Of a DNA stretch of 64,000 bases, positions 1-7,416 are shown in pieces. The DNA is from an uncultured Porphyromonadaceae bacterium (GTDB lineage: Bacteria; Bacteroidota; Bacteroidia; Bacteroidales; Muribaculaceae), in assembly GCA_947174335.1 (NCBI GenBank), contig CAMWIM010000002.1:30852-94851 (forward strand), in the 5' to 3' direction. Made by a program: the position numbers and the translations under genes. The notes below the pieces were generated by a model. It had not been told where the DNA came from and ran no database searches. It was given only the letters and a program-made list of their open reading frames with translations. Numbering within the stretch: position 1 is the first letter of the stretch; each line of letters starts with the position of its first letter.

Positions 1-605
1 TCGTTTGACGTGTCGGTTGACAACAACGGACTGCAGTTTACACCAATCAGACGGCGGCAACGGCTTCGTATAATCCATGAAGGCATATTTCTGAGTACAC
101 CTCCGTCAACATAAGAAGTCCCGTTTATTATCTGAGGTCTGAAACAGATAGGAATACTACATGATGCGGCAACTGCATCGGCTATATTGCCGGTATGAAA
201 TTCAGTTGGAACTCCGTGGTCAAAATCTGTAACTCCAATAAAAGTCGGAATAGGTAAGTCTTCCAGATTAACGTATGGAGCAACCATTTCAGACATGAAA
301 TTTTTAAATTTGCTAAAATCAAACAAAGCCTGATTGGCATTTATTCGAATATTGACATTAGCAAAATCAGAGAACTTACGATCGGTAAATGCCGACATAA
401 TGTCATCAATGGGTACACCGGCACCATAAAGTACCGCCACCACAGATCCGGCACTGACACCGGCTACAATATCAGGCTTTAAACCAATTTCTTCAAGAGC
501 CCTGATTGCACCGAGGTGAGCAAATCCGCGTGCACCTCCGCCACTCAATGCCAAGCCAAGTTTATGATCTTGTTCTATAATTGGGGTTACATCTTGTTGT
601 TTCAT
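1..605 (-). CDS. Patatin-like phospholipase, C-terminus cut by window edge
   Basis: Serine acyl hydrolase of the patatin family, expected to hydrolyse membrane lipid or acyl esters. The first 201 codons are visible. They contain the oxyanion loop GGGARG (about residues 22-27), the nucleophile elbow GVSAG with Ser51, and the catalytic aspartate in YVDGG (Asp167), so the Ser-Asp dyad is complete. The N-terminus has no signal peptide and starts almost directly in the catalytic fold, which fits the short RssA/YchK-like cytoplasmic type; larger Bacteroidetes patatins carry a C-terminal surface domain, and the missing end prevents a decision. A TATATTTG box lies only 6 bases upstream of the ATG, so the transcript may be leaderless. 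Confidence 0.88.
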   Translation of the reverse strand, partial: MKQQDVTPIIEQDHKLGLALSGGGARGFAHLGAIRALEEIGLKPDIVAGVSAGSVVAVLYGAGVPIDDIMSAFTDRKFSDFANVNIRINANQALFDFSKFKNFMSEMVAPYVNLEDLPIPTFIGVTDFDHGVPTEFHTGNIADAVAASCSIPICFRPQIINGTSYVDGGVLRNMPSWIIRSRCRRLIGVNCSPLLSTDTSN

Positions 606-610
606 TGTTG

Positions 611-618
611 CAAATATA
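611..618 (-). promoter_or_regulatory. Promoter -7 box for the patatin gene
   Basis: On the minus strand the bases read TATATTTG, matching the Bacteroidetes TAnnTTTG box. Its last G is 6 bases before the ATG at 605, leaving essentially no 5' UTR. The -33 match is weak: a CAAT on the plus strand at 641, 22 bases away. Confidence 0.45.
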
Positions 619-667
619 ATGAATTTTGATAAATTAATTACAATTTCAGATACATTTGTTGAATATA

Positions 668-1078
668 TCAATCAACTACATTACCTTCTACGGCTATATG
701 ACTGTCATTAAAATATATGGCACGGATATCTATAATCGGCAGAAGCTCTTTAAGCTTGGGAATAAGTCCCATATTAATGGTAATCAAACGATTAGCCCCT
801 CCAATCATATACGGCTCGGTTTGACGTGCCTGAATACGGTTTAAAACGGTTTTACCTATGAGATTTATAAATCGATTACCTGAGTATTCCAACGTCAACA
901 ACACTCCTTTAATCTCAACAATCTTGATTTTAATCTCAGGATTATAATCAAAAACAGAAAGATTTATTTTGGTTGTAATGCTAACGGTCGATGAATCAAT
1001 GCGGTTAAATGTTAACATTCTACCCGTCTGATTCTTAATGAGTTTCGACAGTTCGTCGTATGTAAGAGTAAGTAGCAT
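668..1078 (-). CDS. Hypothetical protein, 136 aa
   Basis: I do not recognise this family. The predicted protein has no signal peptide, no membrane segment and no cysteines. It alternates short beta-prone stretches rich in Ile, Val and Thr (for example around residues 28-65) with a lysine-rich middle, which suggests a small mixed or all-beta cytoplasmic domain. It lies 62 bases upstream of the patatin gene and 44 bases downstream of the 105-aa gene, all on the minus strand, so the three may share a transcript, although the patatin gene also has its own promoter candidate. Codon use resembles the neighbours, and no plausible alternative frame exists here. Confidence 0.65.
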   Translation of the reverse strand: MLLTLTYDELSKLIKNQTGRMLTFNRIDSSTVSITTKINLSVFDYNPEIKIKIVEIKGVLLTLEYSGNRFINLIGKTVLNRIQARQTEPYMIGGANRLITINMGLIPKLKELLPIIDIRAIYFNDSHIAVEGNVVD

Positions 1079-1122
1079 AATTTTTTATTATCGTGATGCA
1101 AAAATAACAATATTTCTATAAT

Positions 1123-1440
1123 TTATCCCGCCTCGTTATGAGGGAAAGACTCAATATCTTTTAACTTCAAAATTATATATGGCAAATCATCGGTTCGGGT
1201 TGCGTCAAGATCAATTGTATAATGGGGTTCTGACAACTTTTCAACCTTTTTAATCTTGACACATCGATTGATTAACAAATCGTTAACAATCTGTTCGACA
1301 TCGTTTTTATTGTATGAAGACAAAGAAACGACACGATTATCTGCATCAGAGTTTGCACCATCTATATAAATAAATGATTCATATAGCGGAGCATCCTCTT
1401 CGACAGTACATTTAATATATGTATTATGTTGCGTTTTCAT
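1123..1440 (-). CDS. Hypothetical protein, 105 aa
   Basis: Not recognised. A small acidic soluble protein without signal peptide or membrane segment; aspartates and glutamates are spread throughout. It begins MKTQHNTYIKC and probably opens the minus-strand group with the 136-aa gene and the patatin gene. The facing chromate-transporter operon starts 124 bases away, so the gap between them must hold both promoters; I find a good -7 box only for the transporter side. Confidence 0.6.
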   Translation of the reverse strand: MKTQHNTYIKCTVEEDAPLYESFIYIDGANSDADNRVVSLSSYNKNDVEQIVNDLLINRCVKIKKVEKLSEPHYTIDLDATRTDDLPYIILKLKDIESFPHNEAG

Positions 1441-1533
1441 CTTACACTATATTTATATAATATAAGACAACACAAAGAGCCATTTGGTTCATAAATTTAG
1501 AGACAAATATTTTATTAAGAAAATAGTTGTTAT

Positions 1534-1541
1534 TAACTTTG
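1534..1541 (+). promoter_or_regulatory. Promoter -7 box for the chromate transporter/folC operon
   Basis: TAACTTTG, a perfect TAnnTTTG match, 24 bases before the ATG at 1565. I see no convincing -33 box. Confidence 0.5.
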
Positions 1542-1564
1542 CACTGAAATAACATATCACGCAA

Positions 1565-2137
1565 ATGAAACAATTATTTCAACTGTTTTCAACATTCTTT
1601 AAAATAGGAGCCTTCACTTTTGGTGGCGGTTGGGCTATGATTTCTATTATCGAGAAAGAAATTGTAGATAAACATCACTGGATCGAGCGATCGGAATTCC
1701 TTGATTTGCTTGCAGTTGCACAATCGCTTCCGGGTATTTTGGCTGTTAATATTTCAGTAGCGGTAGGTGATCGCCTTAAAGGAATGAAAGGCAGCTTGTC
1801 GGCAGCTCTCGGAACAATTCTTCCATCGTTCCTGATTATCCTTGCTATTGCCATATTTCTGACCCCTGACATAATCAAAAATAATGAGGTAATCAGCTCA
1901 ATTTTCAAAGGAATACGTCCGGCTGTTGTTGCGTTGATTATCGCTCCGGTAATCACATCGGCTAAAGCAGCTAAACTTACATGGAAAACTGTAATTATCC
2001 CCATTGCGGTTGCCATTTTGATTTGGTCACGCATTCCCGTGTTATCCAACCCGATTCTATACATTGTTTTAGGCGGAATCGGTGGCTATGTTTGGTTTAC
2101 CCGTAACGAACTTAAACAGAAGGAGGGAACAAAATGA
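1565..2137 (+). CDS. Chromate transporter (CHR family), first short-chain half
   Basis: Inner-membrane protein of the CHR family. In most bacteria the transporter is either one fused protein of about 400 residues or two homologous halves of about 190; this is the first half (190 aa). The hallmark FTFGGGW lies at about residues 17-24, followed by EKEIV and several hydrophobic helices. The family is named for chromate efflux, but the physiological substrate in gut Bacteroidales is unknown and may be another oxyanion such as sulfate. The stop overlaps the start of the second half by 4 bases (ATGA), the usual sign of translational coupling of a heterodimer. Confidence 0.9.
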   Translation: MKQLFQLFSTFFKIGAFTFGGGWAMISIIEKEIVDKHHWIERSEFLDLLAVAQSLPGILAVNISVAVGDRLKGMKGSLSAALGTILPSFLIILAIAIFLTPDIIKNNEVISSIFKGIRPAVVALIIAPVITSAKAAKLTWKTVIIPIAVAILIWSRIPVLSNPILYIVLGGIGGYVWFTRNELKQKEGTK

Positions 2138-2697
2138 TTTACCTCAAACTAATATGGAGCTATCTCAAAATCGGATTATTTGGTTTTGGCGGTGGATATG
2201 CCATGCTGGCACTCATCGAGCGTGAAATTGTCGGACCGGGTTGGATTACCGAACAAATGTTTACCGACATTGTTGCCATCTCTCAGATGACTCCCGGTCC
2301 AATTGGTATTAACTCAGCGACTTATATCGGATATGTAGCACCCGGGCATGCCGGATTTAACGGCATTATCTGGGGCTTACTCGGTTCGATTATCTGCACC
2401 TTGGTTGTCGTTTTACCATCGTTTTTCCTTGTTACCTATACAAGTCACTTTATCACACGCCACAAAGAGAGCGCATTAATCAAAGGTGTTTTTGCGGGCT
2501 TACGTCCTGTTGTTGTGGGGCTCATCGCCTCGGCAGCTCTATTGCTGATGAATACAGCCAACTTTGGCAGCGAGACTGACGATATAATAAAATCGGTAAT
2601 CATTTGCCTTGCATCGTTTTGTATCGTCTTTTTTACTAAAATACATCCTATTTTAGTAATTATTTTAGCTGGAATTACGGGATTGATTATTTTCTGA
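2134..2697 (+). CDS. Chromate transporter (CHR family), second short-chain half
   Basis: Second half of the paired CHR transporter, 187 aa. It repeats the hallmark of its partner (FGFGGGYAM, then EREIV) and has the family's QMTPGPI motif at about residue 51, which the first half carries in the form QSLPGIL. Several membrane helices are evident, with a strongly hydrophobic C-terminus. The two halves are thought to insert in opposite orientation and work as a heterodimer. Coupled by a 4-base overlap to the first half; folC follows 3 bases after the stop, so the three are one operon although folC is functionally unrelated. Confidence 0.9.
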   Translation: MIYLKLIWSYLKIGLFGFGGGYAMLALIEREIVGPGWITEQMFTDIVAISQMTPGPIGINSATYIGYVAPGHAGFNGIIWGLLGSIICTLVVVLPSFFLVTYTSHFITRHKESALIKGVFAGLRPVVVGLIASAALLLMNTANFGSETDDIIKSVIICLASFCIVFFTKIHPILVIILAGITGLIIF

Positions 2698-2700
2698 TTT

Positions 2701-3975
2701 ATGACCTACGACGAAGCTGTAAAATTCCTATATGACGCCACACCCCAATTCCAGCAGATTGGGGCGGCTGCCTATAAACCGGGGCTCGACTCAACTCATA
2801 CGCTTGACCTGGCATTTGGTCATCCCCACCGTAAATTTCGTGCAATCCATGTTGCCGGAACTAACGGCAAAGGATCTACAGCCCACACCATAGCGGCTAT
2901 TCTTCAAAGTCAGGGATATAAAATCGGACTTTACACGTCGCCCCATCTTGTCGATTTCAGAGAACGAATCAGAGTGAACGGTCAAAAGATTGAAAAACAA
3001 GCCGTTGTCGATTTCATCAAACGCTACCAGTCAATAGAAAACATGCCATATGTCTCATTTTTTGAACTGACAACAATCATGGCGTTTGACTATTTCGCCT
3101 CGCAAAGCGTTGATTTTGCAGTGATTGAGGTCGGACTTGGCGGACGACTTGACAGTACAAACATCATCTCACCAATTCTATCGGTTATAACAAACATATC
3201 AAAAGACCATGTCGCCCAACTTGGTGATTCTATCGCCGGAATTGCAGCTGAAAAAGCCGGAATTATAAAACCCGGAATACCGGTTGTGATAGGCGAATCA
3301 AATGATATAACCCGTCCGGTGTTTCTCTCGGTTGCAGCCCGAAATGAATCTCCTATATTTTTTGCGCCGCCACTCTACGGCTATCACGTTGATAATAACG
3401 GCGATATGATTTATCCCGAAACTTCGGTAGGGGAGATCACATCTGTTTTATCGGGTGATTGTCAGCCTAAAAATGCCGCAACTATCTTAACCGCAGTTAA
3501 TTGCCTACGCACTTTAGGAATTAAAATCTCAAATGAGGCGATAAAAAGCGGATTCCTGAAGGTTTGCGAGTTGACCGGATTGATGGGGCGTTGGATGAAA
3601 CTGTCATCTAATCCCACGGTTATTTGTGATACAGGGCACAATGTCGGTGGCTGGGAATACCTGTCAAAACGACTCGCGTCGTTTGGCGACAAGCTGAAAA
3701 TGGTAATCGGTTTTGTCAACGACAAGGATATCAGATCGATAATGCAGATGATGCCAACCGACGCCGAATACTATTTCACTCGTGCCTCAATTCCTCGCGC
3801 CCTTGATGAGAAAGAAGTAAAGCGCGTTGCCGCGGAATATGGCTTAAAAGGGGAGTGCTACGGATCTGTAAAAGAAGCTTATACAGCAGCAAAAGCTACA
3901 GCATTGAGCGATGACACAATATTTGTTGGCGGAAGCACTTTTGTAGTTGCCGACCTGCTATCGTTCAACTCATAA
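2701..3975 (+). CDS. folC: Bifunctional folylpolyglutamate synthase/dihydrofolate synthase
   Basis: Adds glutamate to dihydropteroate and then to tetrahydrofolates, making and retaining folate in the cytoplasm. The Mur-ligase P-loop AGTNGKGST is at about residues 52-60, the YTSPHLVDFRER segment follows near 78-89, and GLGGRLDSTN (about 145-154) is the family's magnesium/ATP region. The length of 424 aa is typical. The C-terminal Mur ligase domain is recognisable from CDTGHNVGG. It is the last gene of the operon with the two transporter halves. A new promoter begins 5 bases after its stop, and I see no terminator between them. Confidence 0.95.
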   Translation: MTYDEAVKFLYDATPQFQQIGAAAYKPGLDSTHTLDLAFGHPHRKFRAIHVAGTNGKGSTAHTIAAILQSQGYKIGLYTSPHLVDFRERIRVNGQKIEKQAVVDFIKRYQSIENMPYVSFFELTTIMAFDYFASQSVDFAVIEVGLGGRLDSTNIISPILSVITNISKDHVAQLGDSIAGIAAEKAGIIKPGIPVVIGESNDITRPVFLSVAARNESPIFFAPPLYGYHVDNNGDMIYPETSVGEITSVLSGDCQPKNAATILTAVNCLRTLGIKISNEAIKSGFLKVCELTGLMGRWMKLSSNPTVICDTGHNVGGWEYLSKRLASFGDKLKMVIGFVNDKDIRSIMQMMPTDAEYYFTRASIPRALDEKEVKRVAAEYGLKGECYGSVKEAYTAAKATALSDDTIFVGGSTFVVADLLSFNS

Positions 3976-3980
3976 CATAT

Positions 3981-4011
3981 TTTGTTAACTCAAAAATAAT
4001 TAGTAATTTTG
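3981..4011 (+). promoter_or_regulatory. Promoter of the leader/lipoprotein operon
   Basis: TTTG (3981-3984) and TAATTTTG (4004-4011) are separated by 19 bases, an almost ideal Bacteroidetes promoter. Transcription is expected to begin near 4015-4018, giving a leader of about 395 nt before the ATG at 4411. Confidence 0.75.
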
Positions 4012-4151
4012 CATAAGAGCTCACGCTGGAGCCGTCATTTTTAACATTAAGAGACGGAGAATGGGTGGGTTTTATTTAGCTATAGCGCCTATTGGCGTCT
4101 TGGCACGACATAAAATAAAAGAAGCGTTATTGGCGCTTGGTTTCTGACTTC

Positions 4152-4265
4152 ATGAAACTTCGAACACTTCAAAACATCAGGAAACCTTGCAATGATGATG
4201 CTCATGGGTATGTAATATCTGTATGTTCCGTGACGGAATATGCTGTGTATATTCATACGGCGTGA
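4152..4265 (+). CDS. Putative 37-aa leader peptide
   Basis: A short ORF within the structured leader, beginning MKLRTLQNIRKPCNDDAHG. It follows no Shine-Dalgarno sequence, which is normal in this phylum. Its TGA stop (4263-4265) sits inside the 5' arm of the terminator stem at 4260-4266, so a ribosome reaching or pausing at the end of the ORF would cover that arm and could prevent termination. The N-terminal third is basic and the rest is mixed, with no run of a single amino acid that would point to a classical amino-acid sensor. Coding status is unproven. Confidence 0.4.
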   Translation: MKLRTLQNIRKPCNDDAHGYVISVCSVTEYAVYIHTA

Positions 4266-4352
4266 GGTCTCGTTGCTCGTTTCGATGTTTGGGCAGTTCG
4301 AAGGCCTCATGAAGTGTAACGAGCAACAGTATGGCTCTCACGCTCTTTTTTT
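4260..4352 (+). terminator. Intrinsic terminator/attenuator at end of leader
   Basis: The outer stem GCGTGAG (4260-4266) pairs with CTCACGC (4337-4343). After an internal loop, a perfect 10-bp stem GTTGCTCGTT (4272-4281) pairs with AACGAGCAAC (4318-4327). The outer stem ends one base pair's distance before TCTTTTTTT (4344-4352). It lies 59 bases before the lipoprotein ATG, so it would stop most transcripts before the gene unless disrupted. Confidence 0.65.
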
Positions 4353-4410
4353 CTAAATTAAAAACCAATCTAATGCTGATGTTGTGAGCCCTGAAGCAAA
4401 GTTAAATATT

Positions 4411-6045
4411 ATGAAACATTTTAAATTTTCACTAAAGCTTTTAATTGCTTTAATCGGGCTTTACACTACAACAGCCTGTTCTGACAAAAATGATGGACCG
4501 GACATTCCCGATATCAATTACAACAAATTGAAAATCGGACGCATGGACCTATCAGGTGCTGTGTCGGTCGGACTCAAAAACGAAGACAATTCGCGTGCTA
4601 TCAATGGCGAATACCTCTCTGCCGGGATGTATAAGATTGATACCGATGGCAAAATCTATGCCGTAGCGGTTTATTTCACTACCGATACGCTCGGCAATCG
4701 ATTGGATCATGAAGAACGACTTCGTATTGTTCCAAAAAATCTTGAAAACATCTCAAAAGACTATCTTTTGGTCATTGATTGCTCATATTACGACCGCGAG
4801 GGCGACAAAGTCTCTGATAAATGGGAATTTAATGAAGAAACCGAAGAGGGTCGTTGGATTAAACAAGATGTGCCGTATAAACACCTTCTTGTTAGAAAAT
4901 CTGACGGTAAAATTTGGTGCGTTGATAACATTAAAGACAACATTGTCAAGTATTCAAGACTAAACGGTCAATTTATCGAATCAAACCGAGGTGATTTATA
5001 TTTCGTTAATGCCGATTCTGATGCGGCTTTCAAATTCAACTTGTCATCTGATGAAGCCTCTTTTGAGCAGATTACCACCGGTGATGGAACGATTTATGAT
5101 GGTGATTACTTCGTCACCGACAACGGAATAATAGGGCAAGCGAATAATGAATCTATATATTTTGGTTGGCCCCATTCAGGTTTCACAAATATTAATGGCG
5201 TACGGGATATAATGGATGCAGATCTCAAAGAGGAAATTCCAATTGAAGGCCTTGAATTGGGTAAGTACAAGGAATTCAAATGGAGCAAGTATACAAAGAG
5301 ATGTCAAACTTTTGTATTTGAGAATAATATTTACATACTTGCGTTGCAAAGTTACAATTTATTTTGTAAAAACAAATACAATAATTGGGATTTTAAAACT
5401 TACGATGCTTCTGAAAGGGAAACAATAGAAAAAATCGTCTTTGAAAATGAAGCGCTAAGACCTGTAATATACAAAATAACCCCCGGAAATAATCCCGGAG
5501 AATACTCCTTTACAAACCTTACAAATCTTGAAGTTAATAAAGATTTCGAAACTGTTCAGGTTGATTATTATTCCAGAATATATACATTTGGATATAAAGG
5601 TTCTTATCATTTTATTTCTGATGATAAAATTTATCTACTACTAAGAGAATCTTATGCTAATTTAACTTCTTATTATTCTTGGCTTACTCGATATAATTTC
5701 AAAGACAATAAATGGCAAGTGATTAAAAAATTAGAATTTGATTTAAATTATTATAACATTGAGTATCAAGATAAGCTTTGGTTTTTCGATAAAAAAAATA
5801 ATAAAATAAATCCCGGTATCTATTGGTTAGACCTTAATGCCGAAGATTCCGGCTTCATCAAATTTAACACACTCCCCGACTTCGTTAAGTACAAGGAATA
5901 TGAAAACGGCGTCATAACATACTCAGGAGTGGATCCCTCTACAAGCAATACAGTAAATATCTATATTGATATCACTACCGGTGAAGCCGTTAATGAAGTA
6001 AATACTCCCGAAATGATTTTCAATACATTAATTCCATTAAACTAA
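4411..6045 (+). CDS. Hypothetical lipoprotein, 544 aa
   Basis: Secreted lipoprotein of unknown function. From the ATG at 4411 the protein has a basic start, a hydrophobic core and the lipobox TTAC with Cys23, followed by an acidic linker. A GTG 27 bases upstream would add nine residues but spoil the signal peptide, so I prefer 4411. The mature part is rich in aromatic and acidic residues with many short beta-strand-like segments such as GKIYAVAVYF and LYFVNAD, which suggests a beta-propeller-like fold; this is a guess. The segment around 5300-5830 is clearly AT-richer than the rest, which may mark a recombined or transferred part. It sits behind the attenuator-like leader and 6 bases before the next gene. 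Confidence 0.75.
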   Translation: MKHFKFSLKLLIALIGLYTTTACSDKNDGPDIPDINYNKLKIGRMDLSGAVSVGLKNEDNSRAINGEYLSAGMYKIDTDGKIYAVAVYFTTDTLGNRLDHEERLRIVPKNLENISKDYLLVIDCSYYDREGDKVSDKWEFNEETEEGRWIKQDVPYKHLLVRKSDGKIWCVDNIKDNIVKYSRLNGQFIESNRGDLYFVNADSDAAFKFNLSSDEASFEQITTGDGTIYDGDYFVTDNGIIGQANNESIYFGWPHSGFTNINGVRDIMDADLKEEIPIEGLELGKYKEFKWSKYTKRCQTFVFENNIYILALQSYNLFCKNKYNNWDFKTYDASERETIEKIVFENEALRPVIYKITPGNNPGEYSFTNLTNLEVNKDFETVQVDYYSRIYTFGYKGSYHFISDDKIYLLLRESYANLTSYYSWLTRYNFKDNKWQVIKKLEFDLNYYNIEYQDKLWFFDKKNNKINPGIYWLDLNAEDSGFIKFNTLPDFVKYKEYENGVITYSGVDPSTSNTVNIYIDITTGEAVNEVNTPEMIFNTLIPLN

Positions 6046-6051
6046 ATAACA

Positions 6052-6813
6052 ATGAAGTTTTTAAAAACAAAAAAGAACTACACTCATCAGGAAAATGATC
6101 AAATTCTCAAAGAATGGGAAAAACTCTCAATTAAGAAAGGCGCCGGCAAGATTGAAACAGACGGTGTTGCATATAAAGGTGGAATGAATCCCAAAATTGC
6201 AGAACGATTAGAAGGTAACGAAGTAACTATTTGGAACAATTCCGACAAGAGAATACTCTTTGTCGCGAAAGAACTCAATGATCCAAACAATTCCTACGAT
6301 TCTCGTGTGGTTGTAAGACATGACCCTGATAAGGGCATTTACCTTACCAACAAATTTCTCAAGGCAATGCTTTTTATTACTTCGGGATTGCTCAACTCAA
6401 CAGAAAAGCACGCTGCCGAGTTTAATCGCTATGAATCAATGGAAAAACTCATGGCTGACTGGGACGAAGCAGCAGTAGCAAAAATCAATGTCAAGAAACA
6501 GCCCGGCGGCTCAACATCGAGTTTTGCCGAGATCTCAAAAGCAATGGAAGACTACAAGGAGTTTCTTGTTAGACAGGTAAAACTTCTCAACGCCAACATC
6601 ATTGTTTGTTGCGACGGCCGTGGCGTGATATTGAACGCAATCAAAGATTGGGTCTATCCCAATGCCAAGCAGGTAAATGACTACGTCTGGTATGACAAAG
6701 ACTCTGAAACGTTGTTGATAAACAGCTATCATCTGAGTGCCCGCAAGTCATATCAAAGTCTCTATGATCGAGTGATTTCAAGCTATGTTGATGCCCTCGC
6801 TAAACTGAAATAA
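6052..6813 (+). CDS. Hypothetical protein, 253 aa, possible uracil-DNA-glycosylase-like fold
   Basis: A soluble protein without signal peptide, probably cotranscribed with the lipoprotein. I see a faint resemblance to the uracil-DNA glycosylase superfamily: RILFVAKELNDP (about 67-78) resembles the strand and loop of motif I, IIVCCDGRG (about 184-192) the central strand, and SYHLSARKSYQ (about 224-234) the last motif, which in glycosylases is usually HPS. Catalytic residues cannot be assigned with confidence. Such proteins are often recorded simply as hypothetical. Its pairing with an exported lipoprotein does not clarify its role. A strong terminator follows 33 bases after the stop. Confidence 0.65.
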   Translation: MKFLKTKKNYTHQENDQILKEWEKLSIKKGAGKIETDGVAYKGGMNPKIAERLEGNEVTIWNNSDKRILFVAKELNDPNNSYDSRVVVRHDPDKGIYLTNKFLKAMLFITSGLLNSTEKHAAEFNRYESMEKLMADWDEAAVAKINVKKQPGGSTSSFAEISKAMEDYKEFLVRQVKLLNANIIVCCDGRGVILNAIKDWVYPNAKQVNDYVWYDKDSETLLINSYHLSARKSYQSLYDRVISSYVDALAKLK

Positions 6814-6845
6814 AGTTTTAAAAATTTCATAATATCATATATCCT

Positions 6846-6887
6846 ATAAGGACTGTTTCTGTAAAAGAAGCAGTCCTTATCATTTTA
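6846..6887 (+). terminator. Terminator of the lipoprotein operon
   Basis: Perfect 10-bp stem ATAAGGACTG (6846-6855) / CAGTCCTTAT (6871-6880) with a 15-base loop, followed by CATTTTATT. Confidence 0.8.
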
Positions 6888-6940
6888 TTAATACATCGTC
6901 AACTCCGTTGACTCCTCGTTCTACTGTTCCCCTGTCAAAA

Positions 6941-6989
6941 ATCGGACGCAAAGACCTTGCGTCCCTACAAGGCGCTGTTAATCAGTCGG
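6941..6989 (+). repeat. 49-bp direct repeat, copy 1
   Basis: It contains GGACGCAA-AGACC-TTGCGTCC followed by CTACAA and a CGCTG(T/C)TAATCA(G/A)TCGG block. It matches the copy at 7269-7317 at nearly every base outside a few positions in the spacer and flanks. Confidence 0.8.
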
Positions 6990-7268
6990 ATGAACAGGAT
7001 ATCTTAATTATTGGTCGAAGACCATATACTCTTTTTAACCCTGCCATCGAGCCGGTAGGCTCGTTGGTAGGGTGGATTAGCAACCTCTCACTCATACATC
7101 TTCGACAGATGATGAACTTACAGGCGCACGAGCCGGACCAACATGGCGAAGGTTTGTCCCTGCAAATCAACGTATTATATTTTCTATTCCGAATTTACTG
7201 CAAATTTACAGTATTTTCGGAATAGGAGGTCTTTCGCACTGATAGACAAGCGTTTCTCATATCAAAAT

Positions 7269-7317
7269 ATTGGACGCAAAGACCTTGCGTCCCTACAAAA
7301 CGCTGCTAATCAATCGG
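7269..7317 (+). repeat. 49-bp direct repeat, copy 2
   Basis: Second copy of the unit at 6941-6989, same orientation, 328 bases downstream. The 27-base hairpin plus CCCTACAA tail is identical; the following block differs at a few positions. Confidence 0.8.
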
Positions 7318-7416
7318 CTGCACCAGGGTACAGCCCTACAAACATGGTGATATGACGGACGCACGAGCTGTGCGCCCATACAAGACATTGGGAATCAATT
7401 GGATAGGCGGAATATT

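Larger units (their letters stand above)
4012..4352 (+). ncRNA. Structured 5' leader, candidate transcription attenuator
   Basis: Between the promoter and the lipoprotein gene lie about 340 bases of GC-richer, hairpin-dense sequence. Visible stems are GCTC/GAGC at the 5' end (4019-4032), CCGTC/GACGG (4032-4057), GCGCC/GGCGT (4085-4097), AAGCG/CGCTT (4122-4138), TTCCGT/ACGGAA (about 4226-4238), and a large terminal hairpin ending in seven T. The seven bases CTCACGC occur at 4020-4026 and again at 4337-4343, and both can pair with GCGTGAG at 4260-4266, so two mutually exclusive folds are possible. A 37-codon ORF lies inside. I found no tmRNA, RNase P or 6S hallmarks. The regulatory role is inference. 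Confidence 0.55.
6905..7416. repeat. Gene-free cluster of palindromic intergenic repeats
   Basis: No credible gene lies here. At least five short hairpins end with the same kind of tail, close to CCCTACAA: 6944-6970, 7134-7167, 7272-7298, 7316-7341 and 7357-7383. Their stem sequences differ (arms built on GGACGCAA, GGAC-AAC, GGCTG and GG-CGCAC) while the pairing is kept. Two larger imperfect palindromes also occur: one at about 7037-7074 around CGAGCC-GGTA-GGCTCG, and one at about 7182-7225 with outer arms CTATTCCG and CGGAATAG. The arrangement resembles REP-like or MITE-like non-coding elements. There is no transposase nearby. Confidence 0.65.

Noticed and set aside
1675..2064. 129-aa frame opposite the first chromate-transporter half
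   Set aside because: Antisense shadow of a well-supported membrane protein gene.
4012..4352. tmRNA, RNase P RNA or 6S RNA
   Set aside because: The tmRNA ends and tag-peptide pattern, the conserved RNase P cores and the 6S open-bubble layout are not visible; a terminator and downstream gene argue for a leader.
4089..4368. Open frames on the minus strand of the leader (73 and 63 aa)
   Set aside because: They overlap strong RNA stems and the terminator, have no promoter on that strand, and their composition looks non-coding.
6941..7317. Possible CRISPR array
   Set aside because: Only two copies of the 49-base unit, 328 bases apart, no regular spacers and no cas genes.
6908..7355. Open frames of 62-105 aa in the repeat cluster
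   Set aside because: They run through the palindromic repeats, share no resemblance to any family, and are best explained by the repeat sequence itself.
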